Shown: piece by piece, positions 44,309 through 57,289 of the stretch
Position numbering within the stretch: position 1 is the stretch's first letter
Layout of the letters: the number at the start of each line of letters is the position of its first letter
Assembly (NCBI GenBank): GCA_018417955.1
Contig: JACTVC010000004.1
Location: 1,488,001 to 1,552,000 of the forward strand
Length of the DNA stretch: 64,000 nucleotides
Source: Laccaria trichodermophora
Lineage: Eukaryota > Basidiomycota > Agaricomycetes > Agaricales > Hydnangiaceae
Reading direction: 5' to 3'
Made by a program: the position numbers and the translations under genes
Notes under the pieces: generated by a model
What the model was told of the DNA's origin: nothing
Seen by the model: only the letters and a program-made list of their open reading frames with translations
The model's database searches: none

Positions 44309-47300
44309 TCATAGCGCTGTGTTCATATCAACAACAACTACATGGCCAGATTTGTACCCCAAACATATTTGGGAGCACCAAATTGAGAAACAAAAAAAGT
44401 TGCGATATTGAGAGGAGATACAGCAGTCACAGTGGTTGGCCATTATCCAGTGACCATCATCTGATAACTTGGTGATGAAATTCATGCCGAGTGTAGGTTG
44501 CTGCAAGGGATAGATGATGTGGAATTTCCCAGGGGTAGATTTATTCACCCTACTGCCGTCAGGCAATGTGGTGTCTGAAGTAAGTATTGATTGAGAATTT
44601 CCTGCTGTCAGATTCCAAATTCGGACTGTTCTGTCATCTGATCCAGAGACAACTCGGCTGCCATCCTGTGAGAATGCAACAGAGTTCACCCAATGTGTGT
44701 GGCCCTTCAGCTCAGCCTCCATCTTGCCTGTGGTCACATTCCAAATTCGGACTGTTCTATCACCTGATCCAGAGACAACTCGGCTGCCATCCAGTGAGAA
44801 TGCAACAGATTTCACCCAATATGTGTGGCCCTTCAGCTGAGCCTCCTCCTTGCCTGTGGTCACATTCCAAATTCGGACTGTGCTGTCATTTGATCCAGAG
44901 ACAACTCGGCTGCCATCCTGTGAGAATGCAACAGAATTCACCCAATCTGTGTGGCCCTTCAGCTTAGCCTTCACCTTGCCTGTGGTCACATTCCAAATTC
45001 TGACTGTTTTGTCCCATGATCCAGAGACAACTCGGCTGCCATCTTGTGAGAATGCAACAGAATTCACCAAATTTGTGTGGCCCTTCAGCTCAGCCTCCAC
45101 CTTGCCTGTGGTCACATTCCAAATTCGGACTGTTTTGTCATATGATCCAGAGACAAGTCGGCTGCCATCCTGTGAGAATGCAACAGAATTCACCCAATCT
45201 GTGTGGCCCTTCAGCTTAGCCTCCACCTTGCCTGTGGTCACATTCCAAATTCGGACTGTTCTGTCACCTGATCCAGAGACAACTTGGCTGCCATCCTGTG
45301 AGAATGCAACAGAATCCACTGAAGATGTGTTGCCCTTCAGCTTAGCCTCCATCTTGCCTGTGGTCACATTCCAAATTTGGACTGTGCCATCATTTGATCC
45401 AGAGACAACTCGGCTGCCATCTTGTGAGAATGCAACAGAATTCACCAAATTTGTGTGGCCCTTCAGCTCAGCCTCCACCTTGCCTGAGGTCACATTCCAA
45501 ATTTGGACTGTTTTGTCATATGATCCAGAGACACCTCGGCTGCCATCCTGTGAGAATGCAACAGAATTCACCCAATCTGTGTGGCCCTTCAGCTTAGCCT
45601 CCACCTTGCCTGTGGTCACATTCCAAATTCGGACTGTTTTGTCCCATGATCCAGAGACAACTCGGCTGCCATCCTGTGAGAATGCAACAGAATTCACCTG
45701 ATCTGTGTGGCCCTTCAGTTCAGCCTCCACCTTGCCTGTGGTCACATTCCAAATTCGGACTGTGCTGTCATCTGATCCAGAGACAACTTGGCTGCCATCC
45801 TGTGAGAATGCAACAGATTTCACCACACCTGTGTGGCCCTTCAGCTCAGCCTCCACCTTGCCTGTGGTCACATTCCAAATTTGGACTGTGCCATCATTTG
45901 ATCCAGAGACAACTCGGCTGCCATCCTGCAAGAATGCAACAGATTTCACCCAACATGTGTGGCCCTTCAGCTCAGCCTCCACCTCACCTGTGGTCACATT
46001 CCAAATTCGGACTGTTTTGTCAAATGATCCAGAGACAACTCGGCTGCCATCCTGTGAGAATGCAACAGATTTCACCTGATCTGTGTGGCCCTTCAGCTCA
46101 GCCTCCATCTCACCTGTCATCACATTCCAAATTCGGACAGTGTAGTCAGCCAATCCAGAGACAACTTGGCTGCCATCTTGTGAGAATCCAACAGATAGTA
46201 CCTCTGACCCAGTTTGCATAATCAGCTCTGCAGGGTCCCACAAGTCTGATAATCCAAGAGTCACTTTTGGAACTCTCCTGACATCGGCATGGTAGACCTT
46301 GCATATCAATGAATTCTTTGGAATCCAAATAAGTGCAGACTCATAGATCTCCATGCAATGTTTTTCAACAGCTTCAAAGTTCATTTGTAAACACCGGCGG
46401 GCATCATGAACAAGTAACTGAAGATCATGGAATTTGAAGGCCTGTAAGTCAGAATATTATCAGACTCACAATGCTTTCTCCTTCATTCTGGTGAATAACT
46501 TACTGATAAAACAGTGATCATGCCACCCAGGGATTTTACTCCAGTCTGCAGCTCACCCAGTATGCTGAGACACTCTATCCAGTGCAAAAGATGCTTGTGC
46601 AGAAAAACACTAAGAGTGTCAACAAGTACAGAGTCAAATTCCTTGACCTCTGCTAAATGATTAGCCCAATAGGTGCATGAGTATTTGAGTGCTTCAGAAA
46701 TTTTGCCAGCATTCTCTGGAGAGTTGGCCCTCTCTCTGCGTGACAATGTCAATTCTTTGGGGACTTCACATATGTTGTACTTCAATGACTTGTTCATCAG
46801 CATTAAACATTTGAGAGCAATCAATGCATGACCCTCAGAAGCAACCAGTGAAGGAAATGATGGGCAATGCTCAGGAGAACATCTGACTGGATTGGTGATG
46901 AAGTCAGGAAATGAGGCATGGAATGGAGCAACCACAGCCCCAGGCTGATCAGGAATGTGAATAACAGAGGTGAGCCATGACAAATATGACTGCACATTGC
47001 TTTCCGGTAATAGAGACGAAATGGCTTCCATCGACAATGGAATTCGAAGGAATATGGTGATTGACAAGATATTTCTCATATCATGAACTTCATCTGGCTC
47101 CTTGTCTTCACAGGCCTTTTCCAAGACATGTATATAGAGAGAATCGATCTCGGTTTTGAACTTGTTGATGGATTTCTGCCCATGGGCCAGCATTGCAGAA
47201 AGACGGCGCTGATAGTCTTCACCACCGTTGGTGATATAACGAACGGCAGTGGCTGCATAAATGAAGAGCCTGCCAGAACTTGTGACAAGACAGGACAGTT

Positions 47301-48006
47301 CGTCATTTTTGATGCGGGCCAATGATGACCTGAGATATATCCGAATATCATTCTGGACTATGTCCTTCTCAATTTCATGGAGAGAGAAGTACCCTGGAAT
47401 GCTATCACTAGTAGACCTGAAGGCAGTGCGAATCCGATTCTCATCTCGGCTAGCTAGGAATATCTTGAGCGGAATTTTCGACGCCCATTCAAGAACAAGT
47501 TTAATGAACAATGCGACAACTTCAAGGTTGGCACATTCATCGACGGCATCAATAACGACAACTTTATCCACCACGACCGGGCCAACGGTCATTCGAACAG
47601 GATTATAAATCAGCCGCTTGAACTGCTCCTTAATGTTAGAATAGGTCGGTTCCGCCAGAGTAGGGTCGTCCTCGATGGCCTTGATGACCTCAACTTTGAT
47701 AGCAGGTGAAGCTCTGGCCAGAGAATGTGCAATAACAGGAATGATAAGGCGTGCGTTCCTGGTTTTCTCCGATGCTCGAGAAGCAAAGAAACTGCTGCCA
47801 AGAATGTTTTTCGCCTCGAGATGCTCACAGAACGTGTGCGCGATGGTCGATTTTCCGATTCCCGCCATACCTACCATCCAATATACCCTGCTGCTGTTGA
47901 CGTCCGAGGCCCAAGTGTCCAACTGTTCGAGGACGTTTACGCGGGTCCCTTGCATGCAGCCGGTGGGGTCGCCGTAAGACGACTGTCGAGTCTTATATGA
48001 TGTCAT
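44309..48006 (-). CDS. NACHT-WD40 NLR-like receptor with 13 near-identical WD40 repeats
   Basis: Signal-transducing ATPase of the STAND class, related to Podospora HET-E/HET-D-type proteins (non-self recognition). Two exons: 48006-46504 and 46441-44309, with a 62-bp intron (phase 0) between them, giving 1211 residues. The NACHT part has Walker A GMAGIGKST (residues 46-54) and Walker B VVVIDAVDE (about 149-157). The C-terminal part is 13 repeats of 42 residues (126 bp), each near TVRIWNVTTGKVEAELKGHT then VNSVAFSQDGSRVVSGS. Repeats differ mostly at the residues after GHT and after SGS. A C-terminal cap follows (ITKLSDDGHWIMANHCDCC). The protein starts almost directly at the NACHT domain with no N-terminal effector domain, so an upstream exon is missing, lost or unseen. 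No stop interrupts it. Confidence 0.92.
44640..46200 (-). repeat. 126-bp tandem array encoding the WD40 repeats
   Basis: About 12-13 copies of a 126-bp unit with very high nucleotide identity, on the CDS above. Such arrays expand, contract and convert easily. Confidence 0.92.
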
Positions 48007-49249
48007 TTCGTGATTGAGTTTTTCGATGGAATCTGTGGGTATATACGCGCCACGAAGCTCAGAGCTATGTTCTGTTGGGATAGTTTATCTCACCTTGACC
48101 CCGATGTTCATGAACCTCCATCTTGACAAAAATTTCAATCAATATTTCAAACCATCAATACTGTTCGGATCACAGGACACACATTTTTAGCGATATAGAA
48201 TATTGAATCCCTTATTTCAAAGTCGTGCGCTCCCTGCAAGACATTCTGGGATTCCCGGAGACAAAGGAAATGAGCAAATGAATTTGTTTACACATTATAA
48301 ACGCACCACAGAGGAACCCTCTCCCGTAACTTCAGGCGCCCTTATAAACAAGATCTCGTCAGGATGCCATCTGCGGGCGTGGGGGTCATGAACTCCCACC
48401 TCAAACCGCCAGGGCGTTCATCATGTGGGTGATTTGCGTCCATGAGGCGATCAGGTAATTTCTTGGACTCTCCTTTCAAATGATTTTTGCGGGGTCGATT
48501 AAGATCAGACATCGTGGTTCAGAAGAGAGCGTCGATGCTGTGCGGCGTCAATTTGCACAATGGGTAGCGGGCCGCTTCACGGGGTCACATGACATTTAAG
48601 CAAGTCAGCGAGGAAGCGCCTGGAAGTGCCAGTCAACGGAGAAATGCGAGAAAGGGAAAACAACGTCTTTCAACGCTCAAGGGGACGAAGAGACTACATT
48701 TTATTTCCGATATTCACAAGGGCAGCAGATCAGCTATGGAGATACCACCAGAAACCTGTAACGAACAAAGACGAGCACACATAGATGGCTCTTTCACCAT
48801 CATTAAGTAGGACCTAGCGACCCTATCACGGCTAGAAATCATTCTAGCTCTACCTTCTGTCATCCATCGTCCCTCACATTCCTTCTTGACCATCTCGCTA
48901 CCATCCTCCTCACTAACCCGCAGGAGTGCGGGTTGTGTTTCATACGTTGTAGTAGGACAAGCACCAACTGAGGCAGACGACGAATGATGGGGGTCGCAGG
49001 GATGATCTTGGTTTCCTTCAGCACGGGCCCACTCCGTCGGCGGTCGTAACTTGTGATGTTTTTGGCCGGGCTTGGAAGCACCGTATCCCACCACCGCTGG
49101 ATAGCTGACGTTAGGGAGAGCTGTTGGTCACGGAGCAGCTGCGGAGTGGTGAGATCTAAATGGGGAGGACCACAGGAAGGCATGGGCACGAATCACGGAA
49201 CGCCAGACGGTTGCAGGGGTCAGCACGGGCAAGCACATCATCCTTCGCA
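48007..49249. other. 5' flank of the NLR-like gene, no gene recognised
   Basis: TATATACGCGCC lies about 30 bp upstream of the ATG region (about 48036-48050) and could be a TATA-like element. Open frames at 48203-48391 and 48714-49094 are unrecognised. Confidence 0.4.
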
Positions 49250-50070
49250 CTGACATTCGAAGCAGGCGTTGGTTCATCACCTACGGGACGGTGTGCTCGT
49301 TTGTGTAAACTTGGCGCCTTGGCCCTTGGGTTGCTACGTCATTGACCCTGCGAAACGATAATGTGATTAGCTCGTCGTCGAAAGCCGGAGATGTTGTAGT
49401 CAAACCCAAAGCAATAGGACGTACAAGACATCACCCAGCGTTTTACGTATAGGACGTGGTCCAGGGCAGTTTAATGCGTCGTGGTGAGTCGAGTGCGTCG
49501 GATGTTGAACGTGCTTGGTCGATCTTAAGCCTGACCAAAAGAAACCAGGGCCACAACATAGCCAAGGGCAGCAGACTGGTACGGGGTTTGGGAGCTGCCC
49601 TCTAGAAATGAAGACGCTTAGCGTGAATTGATCAGTCAAAGAATTGATGTTCGTACCTGCGATGAAACACTGTTTTTGATTCTTCTCCACCACAACTACC
49701 CTCTCGTCCTCAGCACATCGTCATAGGAACCGTATCCCTGGCGTCGTGAATCGAGCCCAGGGGAATGGTACAGTACTGATGAATGTATTCTCAACAAATT
49801 AGAACTTAGAAAGCAATTAGAAAGGGTAGAGCGTGAACGTACGGTACGTGACGCAATCTTCCGGACTCGTCCTCCAGCCGTTGATCAACCTATGATCGAA
49901 ACGTTGACGGGCAGTGTATATGCTGTTTGAGTTTGCGTCGCAGAGGTAGAAATTATGGGCGGTGACTGGTATACATCAGTAAGAGACTTGGATGACAGGC
50001 GATACAAGTTGTTAGAGAAGAGGACTGGATGAATCTGAGAGACACGTACTTGATTACTCATTAGCTCCAC
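49250..50070 (-). pseudogene. hypothetical gene H, copy B
   Basis: Counterpart of 34240-35043. Pieces such as NQVRVSQIHPVLFSNN, FIAGTNINSLTDQFTLSVF and GDVLYVLLLWV are recognisable, but it is shorter and more diverged than copy A. Function unknown. Confidence 0.4.
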
Positions 50071-50549
50071 CTCTCATGTATCCGTGGCGAACTTCATTTG
50101 CAATGGACACACACACGGTTAAAGGATCCGAGAGAGAGCGAAACTGGCTGAGCGCGGTTTTCTTCCTCGGCCAAAGGTGCCGGTGGGCAGTGTCGGACGG
50201 TGGGCACACGGTGGATGGTCCTACCCTCCGAGTCCTAGTACTCACTGGCGTTGCTCACAGCCAAGTAAGTAACGGAAAATGGCCAGGTGCCAGGTGCAGT
50301 GAATATACAAGAAAATGGTCCGAGTGGTCGTGTTCCATGGGTATTAGGAAGTAAAAATGACGATAAATAATATTTAGACGTGAGTGAAGGGTGTAAAACG
50401 AATCATAATGATATTGGATAGAGATTGCGTGGGTTTGACGGCAAACATTGAACTCAAACCACCACCTTGCTCACTCCGACGCGACATGATTGCCACCTTG
50501 ACAGACAACTTTAATCGTCTATAGGGACACGGACGCATTTCTTGAGTTC

Positions 50550-51971
50550 ATGGCGCCAAAACACAAACCAAGAGACGAGGAGGAGGCACTTTCCGGAACC
50601 TCCGTAATCACGGAGCAACATGAAGCACCTGAAGTTTCCAAGGTCTCCGAACGTTTCCAAGCCTCATTGGCTCGGTTCGCCTTCGCGCACTGGCATTCGT
50701 CGAATCAAAAATTCAAGGCGCACGGCAAAGCCACAACGAGGCCACGAAATCAGGATCATGCAAAAGAGTCGGACAGCCCAATAGCCTCAAGCTCTCGCGT
50801 AAAGAATCTGAGGGCTGGCAGAAAGCGGTCGATGTTGGCACTTGACGAAGGTCCCAATCAATCGGTCGGTCGTTTGGAACCTGGCTCTCCCTCCAAGAAA
50901 CAGAAACGGGGGTATGCCGAGCCGTCTACGTACAGTCACCTGCAGGAACTTCAACATTACTTGCGGAGTGGGTTAGAAGGTGAGTCAATCAAAGCCGCAT
51001 GAACATCCCAAACCAACTTCTCACATTCTCGTTTAGTAGTTTTTTGTGGTATTAAGTGAGTTCGTCGGACCCCCAACTTCTCTCCACTGACGCGCTTTTG
51101 ATTGATCTCAGCCCAGGTCAGACGTCCGCTGAGATAGGGCACCATTTTGGTGGTCCAACAAACCACTTCTGGAGGTGCCTGTACCAATCAGGCTTCACTA
51201 CACGACTTCTCCGCGCTCAAGAAGGCTTCATTCTCCCAGAATAGTTTTCGATCGGGATGGTAAGTACGCCTTCTCTCCTTTCATTAAACGCGACAATGAT
51301 ACTCACATCTTCAATGATCAATCAATGATAGACGAATCTCGTTGATCGTCCAACTGCTGAGGTACCGGTACTTACCTCATCCAAAGTTCCCAGTCACCAA
51401 CGATCTCATCATCCGTAGCAAAGCGAGCTATCCAAAGCCGAGCAATTAGCGGGAGTTCCTGCTCTCCTCGCCAAGATCGCCACACACCGCCCCAAGATTG
51501 TGTGCTTTGTCGGGCTGGGAATCGTGGACATCGTCAAATCCAAAGCGATGCCGGTAATTGTGAGATTGCCTTCGTCCTAGCCCCCGTTACTTACTCGTCA
51601 ATAGGCTGGAAAGGGCCGAAAGACGAAGGCGGTTATTGGAATTCAGCCTTACAAGCTTCAGTATCAAGATGAACAGGGTAAGGATATCCGCTTAGTTTTT
51701 ACGATTGATGGATGGTGAATTGGTTCCTTGACAGCACGCCCCAAGGAAACCCTCTTCTACGCTGTGTCGAGTACCATAGTTACGTACCAGGCGAGTTCTC
51801 GTCTAGAAGCTCCCCATTTCGGTTTTTCTGATTCCAAACCTTGTAGAATAAGGACAAGGTAAACCAGTTCATGGCTCTGAAGTCGGTCTTGGAATCTCTA
51901 CGGAACAACAATATTGATACCTCCTCTCTTCACGCTCCCCAAGTGAACGATCTACAATGTGTAATCTAAGT
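50550..51971 (+). pseudogene. TDG/Mug-type DNA glycosylase, copy B
   Basis: Same exon pattern as copy A. Exon 1 (50550-50979) is fully open and encodes the disordered basic N-terminus (KHKPRDEEEALSG; GSPSKKQKRGYAEPS). The 19-nt exon is 51037-51055 and exon 3 starts at 51112 (PGQTSAEIGHHFGGPTNHFW across the join). It has TAG at 51242-51244 in exon 3, where copy A has a Leu codon. The second active-site loop is shortened to VSSTIVTYQ near 51770, three codons fewer than copy A. This copy is therefore probably inactive. Confidence 0.8.
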
Positions 51972-52273
51972 TCATGTCCCACCATGCATATGTATGTAGT
52001 TTCATCAATGTAATCTTCCAACTGTTGTTCTTCGTACTCTATCACACAACCCTCCACGCTGCGTTGACAAGTGGCCTCGAAAGGAAGTTTCCCATGATGG
52101 CAGGCTAATGTTGACTATTTTCGTGAAGCAACCTCTATACAATGAATACCGAGAACAAGTGGCGCATTATGAAACGATGACCAGCTCCGTTCTCAACGAA
52201 AACAACAAGAAATAATTGAGCAACTAAAAAAAAAGATACAAATACACAAATCATAATGCATAAGCCCCGAAGT

Positions 52274-54673
52274 CTACTCGTCCTCATCACTATCCATATC
52301 CTCATCACTGTCGCTATCCTCTCCTTCAAGGACCTCAATGGGTTCGAGACCAATGTCGTGGTCAGCACCAACGTAAGAATCACAAATGACGTAGAGCTTC
52401 AGTGAGTGATTGCCCTTCGGCAACGTAAACTCAAGTTTGACGGCAAGGCTCTTCGTCAACGTGACTCGCTTGATGACAAGGAGCTGGCGGGAGGCAGGAT
52501 CTCCGACAACGAGCCACCAATTCGCCAACTTCTTGAGGGGATAGAAAGGTGCAACAACGTTTTGGTCACCATCATCTTCCTCGTCTGCGTCACGTGCCAG
52601 CGATACTTGAAGGATGATTGGCGCGCCTGCGGTGTATTCTCCTTTGACGAGCTCATGGGAGATATCCAGGGTGGGGTAGGAGTTGACAAAGGTTGCGACA
52701 TCTCGCCTGAAATGATGTGAGCTTCGATTGTAAGAAAAAGTTTGTGATTCTTACATTTGGGCGGGCGTCATCTGGAGTAACTCGTTTCTACGGTCGTCCT
52801 CGAGCTCCATGATGTCGTAGACGGAATCGACACCAGCGTCCTTACAACGCTTGATTACCTGAAGCGACGATGACTTGTGAGCGAATGACTCTCTTACAGC
52901 GTTAGTTTACTTACCTCAGTCTCAAAGTGAGGGATCTGTTTCAGAGGCGAATCTGTCTCCCACATGGCTTGTACACACATCTGGGATAGATCCATCGCAC
53001 CCAGGGCGCTCAGCCAAGCGCTAGACGACATCACATCGACGCTGGCCGACAAAAGATTGAGTACTTTCTCCAGGACAAGAACCTGGTCAGCAGCCAGATC
53101 AGGCGGCAATTGCAACCGTGAGAAGTGAGCCTGAAGGAGCAGGAACGTTTTGAAGTGGGGGGCCTCGAAGTCGGCTCGCTCTAGTTTGACTGGGACGCGG
53201 TCGTAGATACGGCGAAGAAGGGCATCTTCGTGTCTCCGGATCGGGATAGTTTCAAATTCGGCCGATGACGATACAACCTCGAGAAGGCCTTTCAGCTTCG
53301 TACGCTCCTTGAGAGACAATGTGTACACCTCGACCGTCACGTCTAATAAGCGTATAAGCCACTGGGTGACTTCCAGGTGATGGGCACTTACATGAGATGT
53401 TGTAGTAGGCAGCGATCATTCCAAGATTGAGCGCCGACACGTCCATTTCGTCCTCTGAAGAAAGGTTCAGACAGATTAGCAGAAAAAAAGGGAAGAAACC
53501 TACCAATTGCGATACACTTTGAATTCACGAGATCACTCAAAGTGTTCTCAACAAGTTCTGAAAGGTGGTCGGACAGATGCTGATGGCTGACGTTGTGCAG
53601 ATTATAATAGTTTGGGTTTTGAGTCATTCGGCGGTAGAAGTAAGTCCAAGTGAGAATATCCTGAGGGGCAGAACGTAAACGCAATGAAGAAACATGATCG
53701 GGAGTCGCTTACCATAGCATCTTGCTTGTTCTCAATGGTTTTGACTGCGATCTCCGCGAGGAAGTAGTCATGAAGGAGATGGGTCGGGAGATGTGACTCG
53801 ATTGGAAGCCCTTCGGCAAGGAACTTCTTGCAGAAGTCCTTCCGTGTTTGCTGGCACATGAGAACACATCGACTGCGCTCATCTTCCATTGGCCGACAAG
53901 CGCGGCCCATCATTTAGAGAACGTCTATGACTGAGTACTCGATGTAACGATGCTCCTTGCCCTCATAGAACTGTACACCCATGATGATCACCATGTAACT
54001 CGCCACTGGTAAGCTCCAAGCCGTGTCTTTTGACGCAACAAGCAATTGGATAGCTCCTGATTCAAACAGGCGCTGAACGATGCGTTTGTCCTGCTTATTG
54101 AGAGCCTCGTGGTAGTACCCGATACCGTGGTTGAGTGTTTTAACGAGGCCCTTGTCGCTGATGTGGTTCAGGTGCGGTTGTAAGTCGTCAAGCTCGATGT
54201 TGAGGAATCGATCAGGTTTATCGTCCGCTAGGCAGTGAGTCAGAAGGTCGTCGACCGTAAGGCGGCACCGTCGCCTGGAGGGAACAAAAACGATGACGGG
54301 TTTTGAGGGAGAGTACTCCAGAACGGCGAGGTAGGCAGGCTTTGACATGGCGATCATTAGGGAGGGGAAATAGGGGATGGTGAAGGACTGAAGATGTATG
54401 TCCATATCAAGGGGACAGGCACTAGTAACAACGTTAGTATGCAGCCTTCGAGGAGCAATGGAAGGGGAATACCTTGGTGAAAAGTTGAAGATCGGGTGAG
54501 AAGGTGCACCCATCCACTCGCCCAGATCTCGGGCGTTCGCGAGAGACTCCACAAGCGACTATGCGTGTCTTGATTTCTGTCTGCGCAGATACATAACGCG
54601 TGCGGGAAATGACGACCTCGTAGGTGAGTCCCACTTCACCGCCGACCAACTGGACCTGCGAGGGAGCCGACAT
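52274..54673 (-). pseudogene. BRR2-type helicase, 3' third, copy B
   Basis: The C-terminal helicase cassette of BRR2 from just after its DExH box (VQLVGGEVGLTYEVVISRTR) through ESLANARDLGEWMGAPSH, DMDIHLQSFTIPYFPSLMIA, FVPSRRRCRLTVDDLL, KQDKRIVQRLFESGAIQLLV and MMGRACRP to the Sec63 domain and acidic tail at 52274. Several short introns (for example near 52705-52755, 53340-53395, 53460-53500, 53660-53715 and 54430-54475) are in place. Breaks: an apparent 2-nt loss in a CT run near 54545 shifts the frame between GVS and LANARD, and TAA at 53914-53916 stands where VLQMMGRAC is expected. The N-terminal two thirds are absent. Confidence 0.85.
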
Positions 54674-57289
54674 AGCCTCACTGAGGAGAGAAACGAGGGT
54701 TGTAAGTGAAAAAGTAGGTGAACGAATACGGACGGATACGCACTGCTGCTACAGACCTATCCCATATCGAACATCCCTCGTGCGGTGGACTTTCCAAGGC
54801 CTTTACCAGCTTAGTAGCTTGTGCGTGAGCATGATCTCTCAATTCCTCTGTTAGGTTGACAATCAAGAAGCAATTGCCAATGACAGATTGAGGTAACCTC
54901 AGCGAGTGTCGACCACAGCTTGAGTCTCACATGTCAACAAAAATTTGAGTGTAAATTCGAGGCAAGCGAACGGTAGGTAACGTGCGAGCTGGAAATGATG
55001 ATGGTGGTCGAGGACAAAAACAAATTCGTGTTGACCAACGTTTGTTTCCTTCCATCATCGTCAACGATGTACTCAAGAACCTGCACTATCGACGAGTCGC
55101 ATCAGCTCGTCAACCGAGCAAGGTCGTGAAGTAAGTATCTTATTCTTTTGATCCAATAACCAGGTCCAACTTACGGTGATCACCATCTTAGCACGCAGCG
55201 GATTCGGAGTCGACGACTGCATCAGGCCTCGAAGATTGGGGTCAGCCTTGCTTTGGAGACGTACAGTTGATACGCTGAAAACGTTGAGAATCGAAAGAAG
55301 GGCCTCTCTCACAAAGTCAAACCTCGGTAGTCAGACGTCCAATGCACGAATACAACAGAAGGGCTATCGTATATCGTTTGCGACGTTTTACCCTTGTTCT
55401 CAACCAAGGCAGGAGCGTACCCCCCTTCTCCATCCCTATCTCATACACAACCCCACGTTCTTCCTGAGCTACGGATGTTTCTCTGAGGTATGTACTGCTT
55501 TACACGTTATTCAACGGATCGATCTGACACCAATTTCCGCAAAGCCGTGAGCAATGACAATACGTCCTTAGGGGCGCGATGAAGCTGGACGCTGCGCGTA
55601 ATCACAATTACATCCCCTCCAAATTTCCTTTCACTTTCCAACTCAACGATCTCTCCCGCCAAATGACAACGCCCTTCCCATCGATCGACACAGCCCAAAT
55701 CTTCCGCTGACAGTACTTCTACACACCGAATCGACGGCCCAGCTCGACATCATTAGCAGATGAACGGCCAGAGTCGTACGACCCCGCCATCAACCCACCC
55801 CGACGAGCAGGGTCTCTCAGCGGACTCTTCGATAATGAGCAGGGGGAGATGCATTCAATGCAATCCAATCCCTGCTGGAGGAGGAAGAAAAGGGGGGATG
55901 GGAACGAACGGCCCAGTCTATTGAGGGCGGGCGGAATGAGAAGTTTCGTGTTTGACGACCACCTATCCAATACCCCGCCAATGACGCTGAGGATGCGCCT
56001 TTATTCCGTCCTCCTCACCACAGCAGTAGTGGCAGCACGCCTACAACAACGCTAACTACCCAAACTTTGATTTCGACGCCGCTCCATCAGACATATCCAC
56101 CATCCAAAAAATCTGAAGCAGCCGAAGCGGAGGCGAGGGACGGCGAGGAAGGAGATGAAGAGGCTTGTGGAGGCTAGTGTGGTTGGCGATGGAGACGGGT
56201 TACAGGGGAGTTATGGGTTGGCGCTGCTTAGGCGTCTCAGTGGGGCAGGACTACGGCTATCTTTCTGTCGGGGTTTCCCTCTCCCTCTCAATCCCAGCAT
56301 TCGAGAGGAGGATTTGGCGCTTTGTTTCCACCGAGCAAGAGCCGCACTCACTCGAACTCGAATGGAGGAACCTCGAATTCGCGTCATAATAACTCTTCGT
56401 TGAGCCGTACCTCCGCGTCTGCCTCTGACCAAGCTCGACAACACAACTGACAATCCACCCTTCCTGTCATTGGGAACACCAGGTGCACTGATCCGTCCAC
56501 CAGCCTCGACTGGCCCTGCTCGACGATGCTTGGACTAATGATCTGAGCCTCGTTGACGCTGAATGTGGGTGAGGAAGGTCATGCGAGGGAGGGGCATCGT
56601 GAGGATGTGTTTGACCTTGAACCTGATTGGGAGGTTGAGGAGTGTTTGAACTTGGGGTTGGGGAGATGTTGGGGAAGTAGGTACCCTTCAAAAGTTCAGC
56701 TCTCCTTTCTAACTCTATCCTCGTCATTATTTTATGAAAAGTATTGCCTACGTCTATACACTGCCCTATACACGATCACCCCCTTCGACAGAACTGCTCC
56801 TCATAGTTCAGGCTGTTATGGCCCTCCTCCACTCGCACTCTCTGATATGGACACGGTGATGTTTATCCTCTGCACACTAGGTGCTTTGCTGCCTGTCGCC
56901 GCTAAGAGCTTGGTTAGTCTGATGAGAAACCACAATGAACGATCTGCCTCTCGCCTCCGGCAGACATCGGATAGGGTTCTCGTGAGTATGACATCGATGC
57001 TTAGGAGGACAGCACCGACTGCCATGTCATCAAGCCTATGGAAGCAACCCGTCAGGTCGTCATCGAGAAAAGAGGTAAAGCAAGAGCATACATAGACGTC
57101 TCTACGCAATCAGAACTTGAATTTCGAAGGGTAAGACGAAGGCATCTCGTTCACAGTGAGAGTGAAGGCCTCGAGATTGATTAGACGGCGCGAGAGGTTT
57201 GGAAGATCATGAAGAACTTGAATATGTGGGACTTCAAGCTTCATTGTTGACGTGAGCGGTTGGCGGCGCTGTGTCGGGCTACAATGTGT
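54674..57289. other. duplicated region without recognised gene, copy B
   Basis: Matches 40030-42140 up to about 56700. No family recognised. The open frame at 56553-57095 has a possible membrane segment (MFILCTLGALLPVAAKSLVS) but no other support. Confidence 0.4.

Larger units (their letters stand above)
49260..56700 (+). repeat. segmental duplication, copy B
   Basis: Direct-orientation partner of 34240-42140. It retains the longer BRR2 remnant and lacks the two insertions found in copy A, and so gives the ancestral empty sites. Confidence 0.85.

Noticed and set aside
44587..46221. Plus-strand frames of up to 283 codons opposite the WD40 repeats
   Set aside because: They are antisense shadows of the 126-bp array, repeat in step with it and match no family.
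47083..48000. Plus-strand frames opposite the NACHT exon
   Set aside because: The minus-strand frame has Walker motifs and a clear family match; the plus-strand ones have none.
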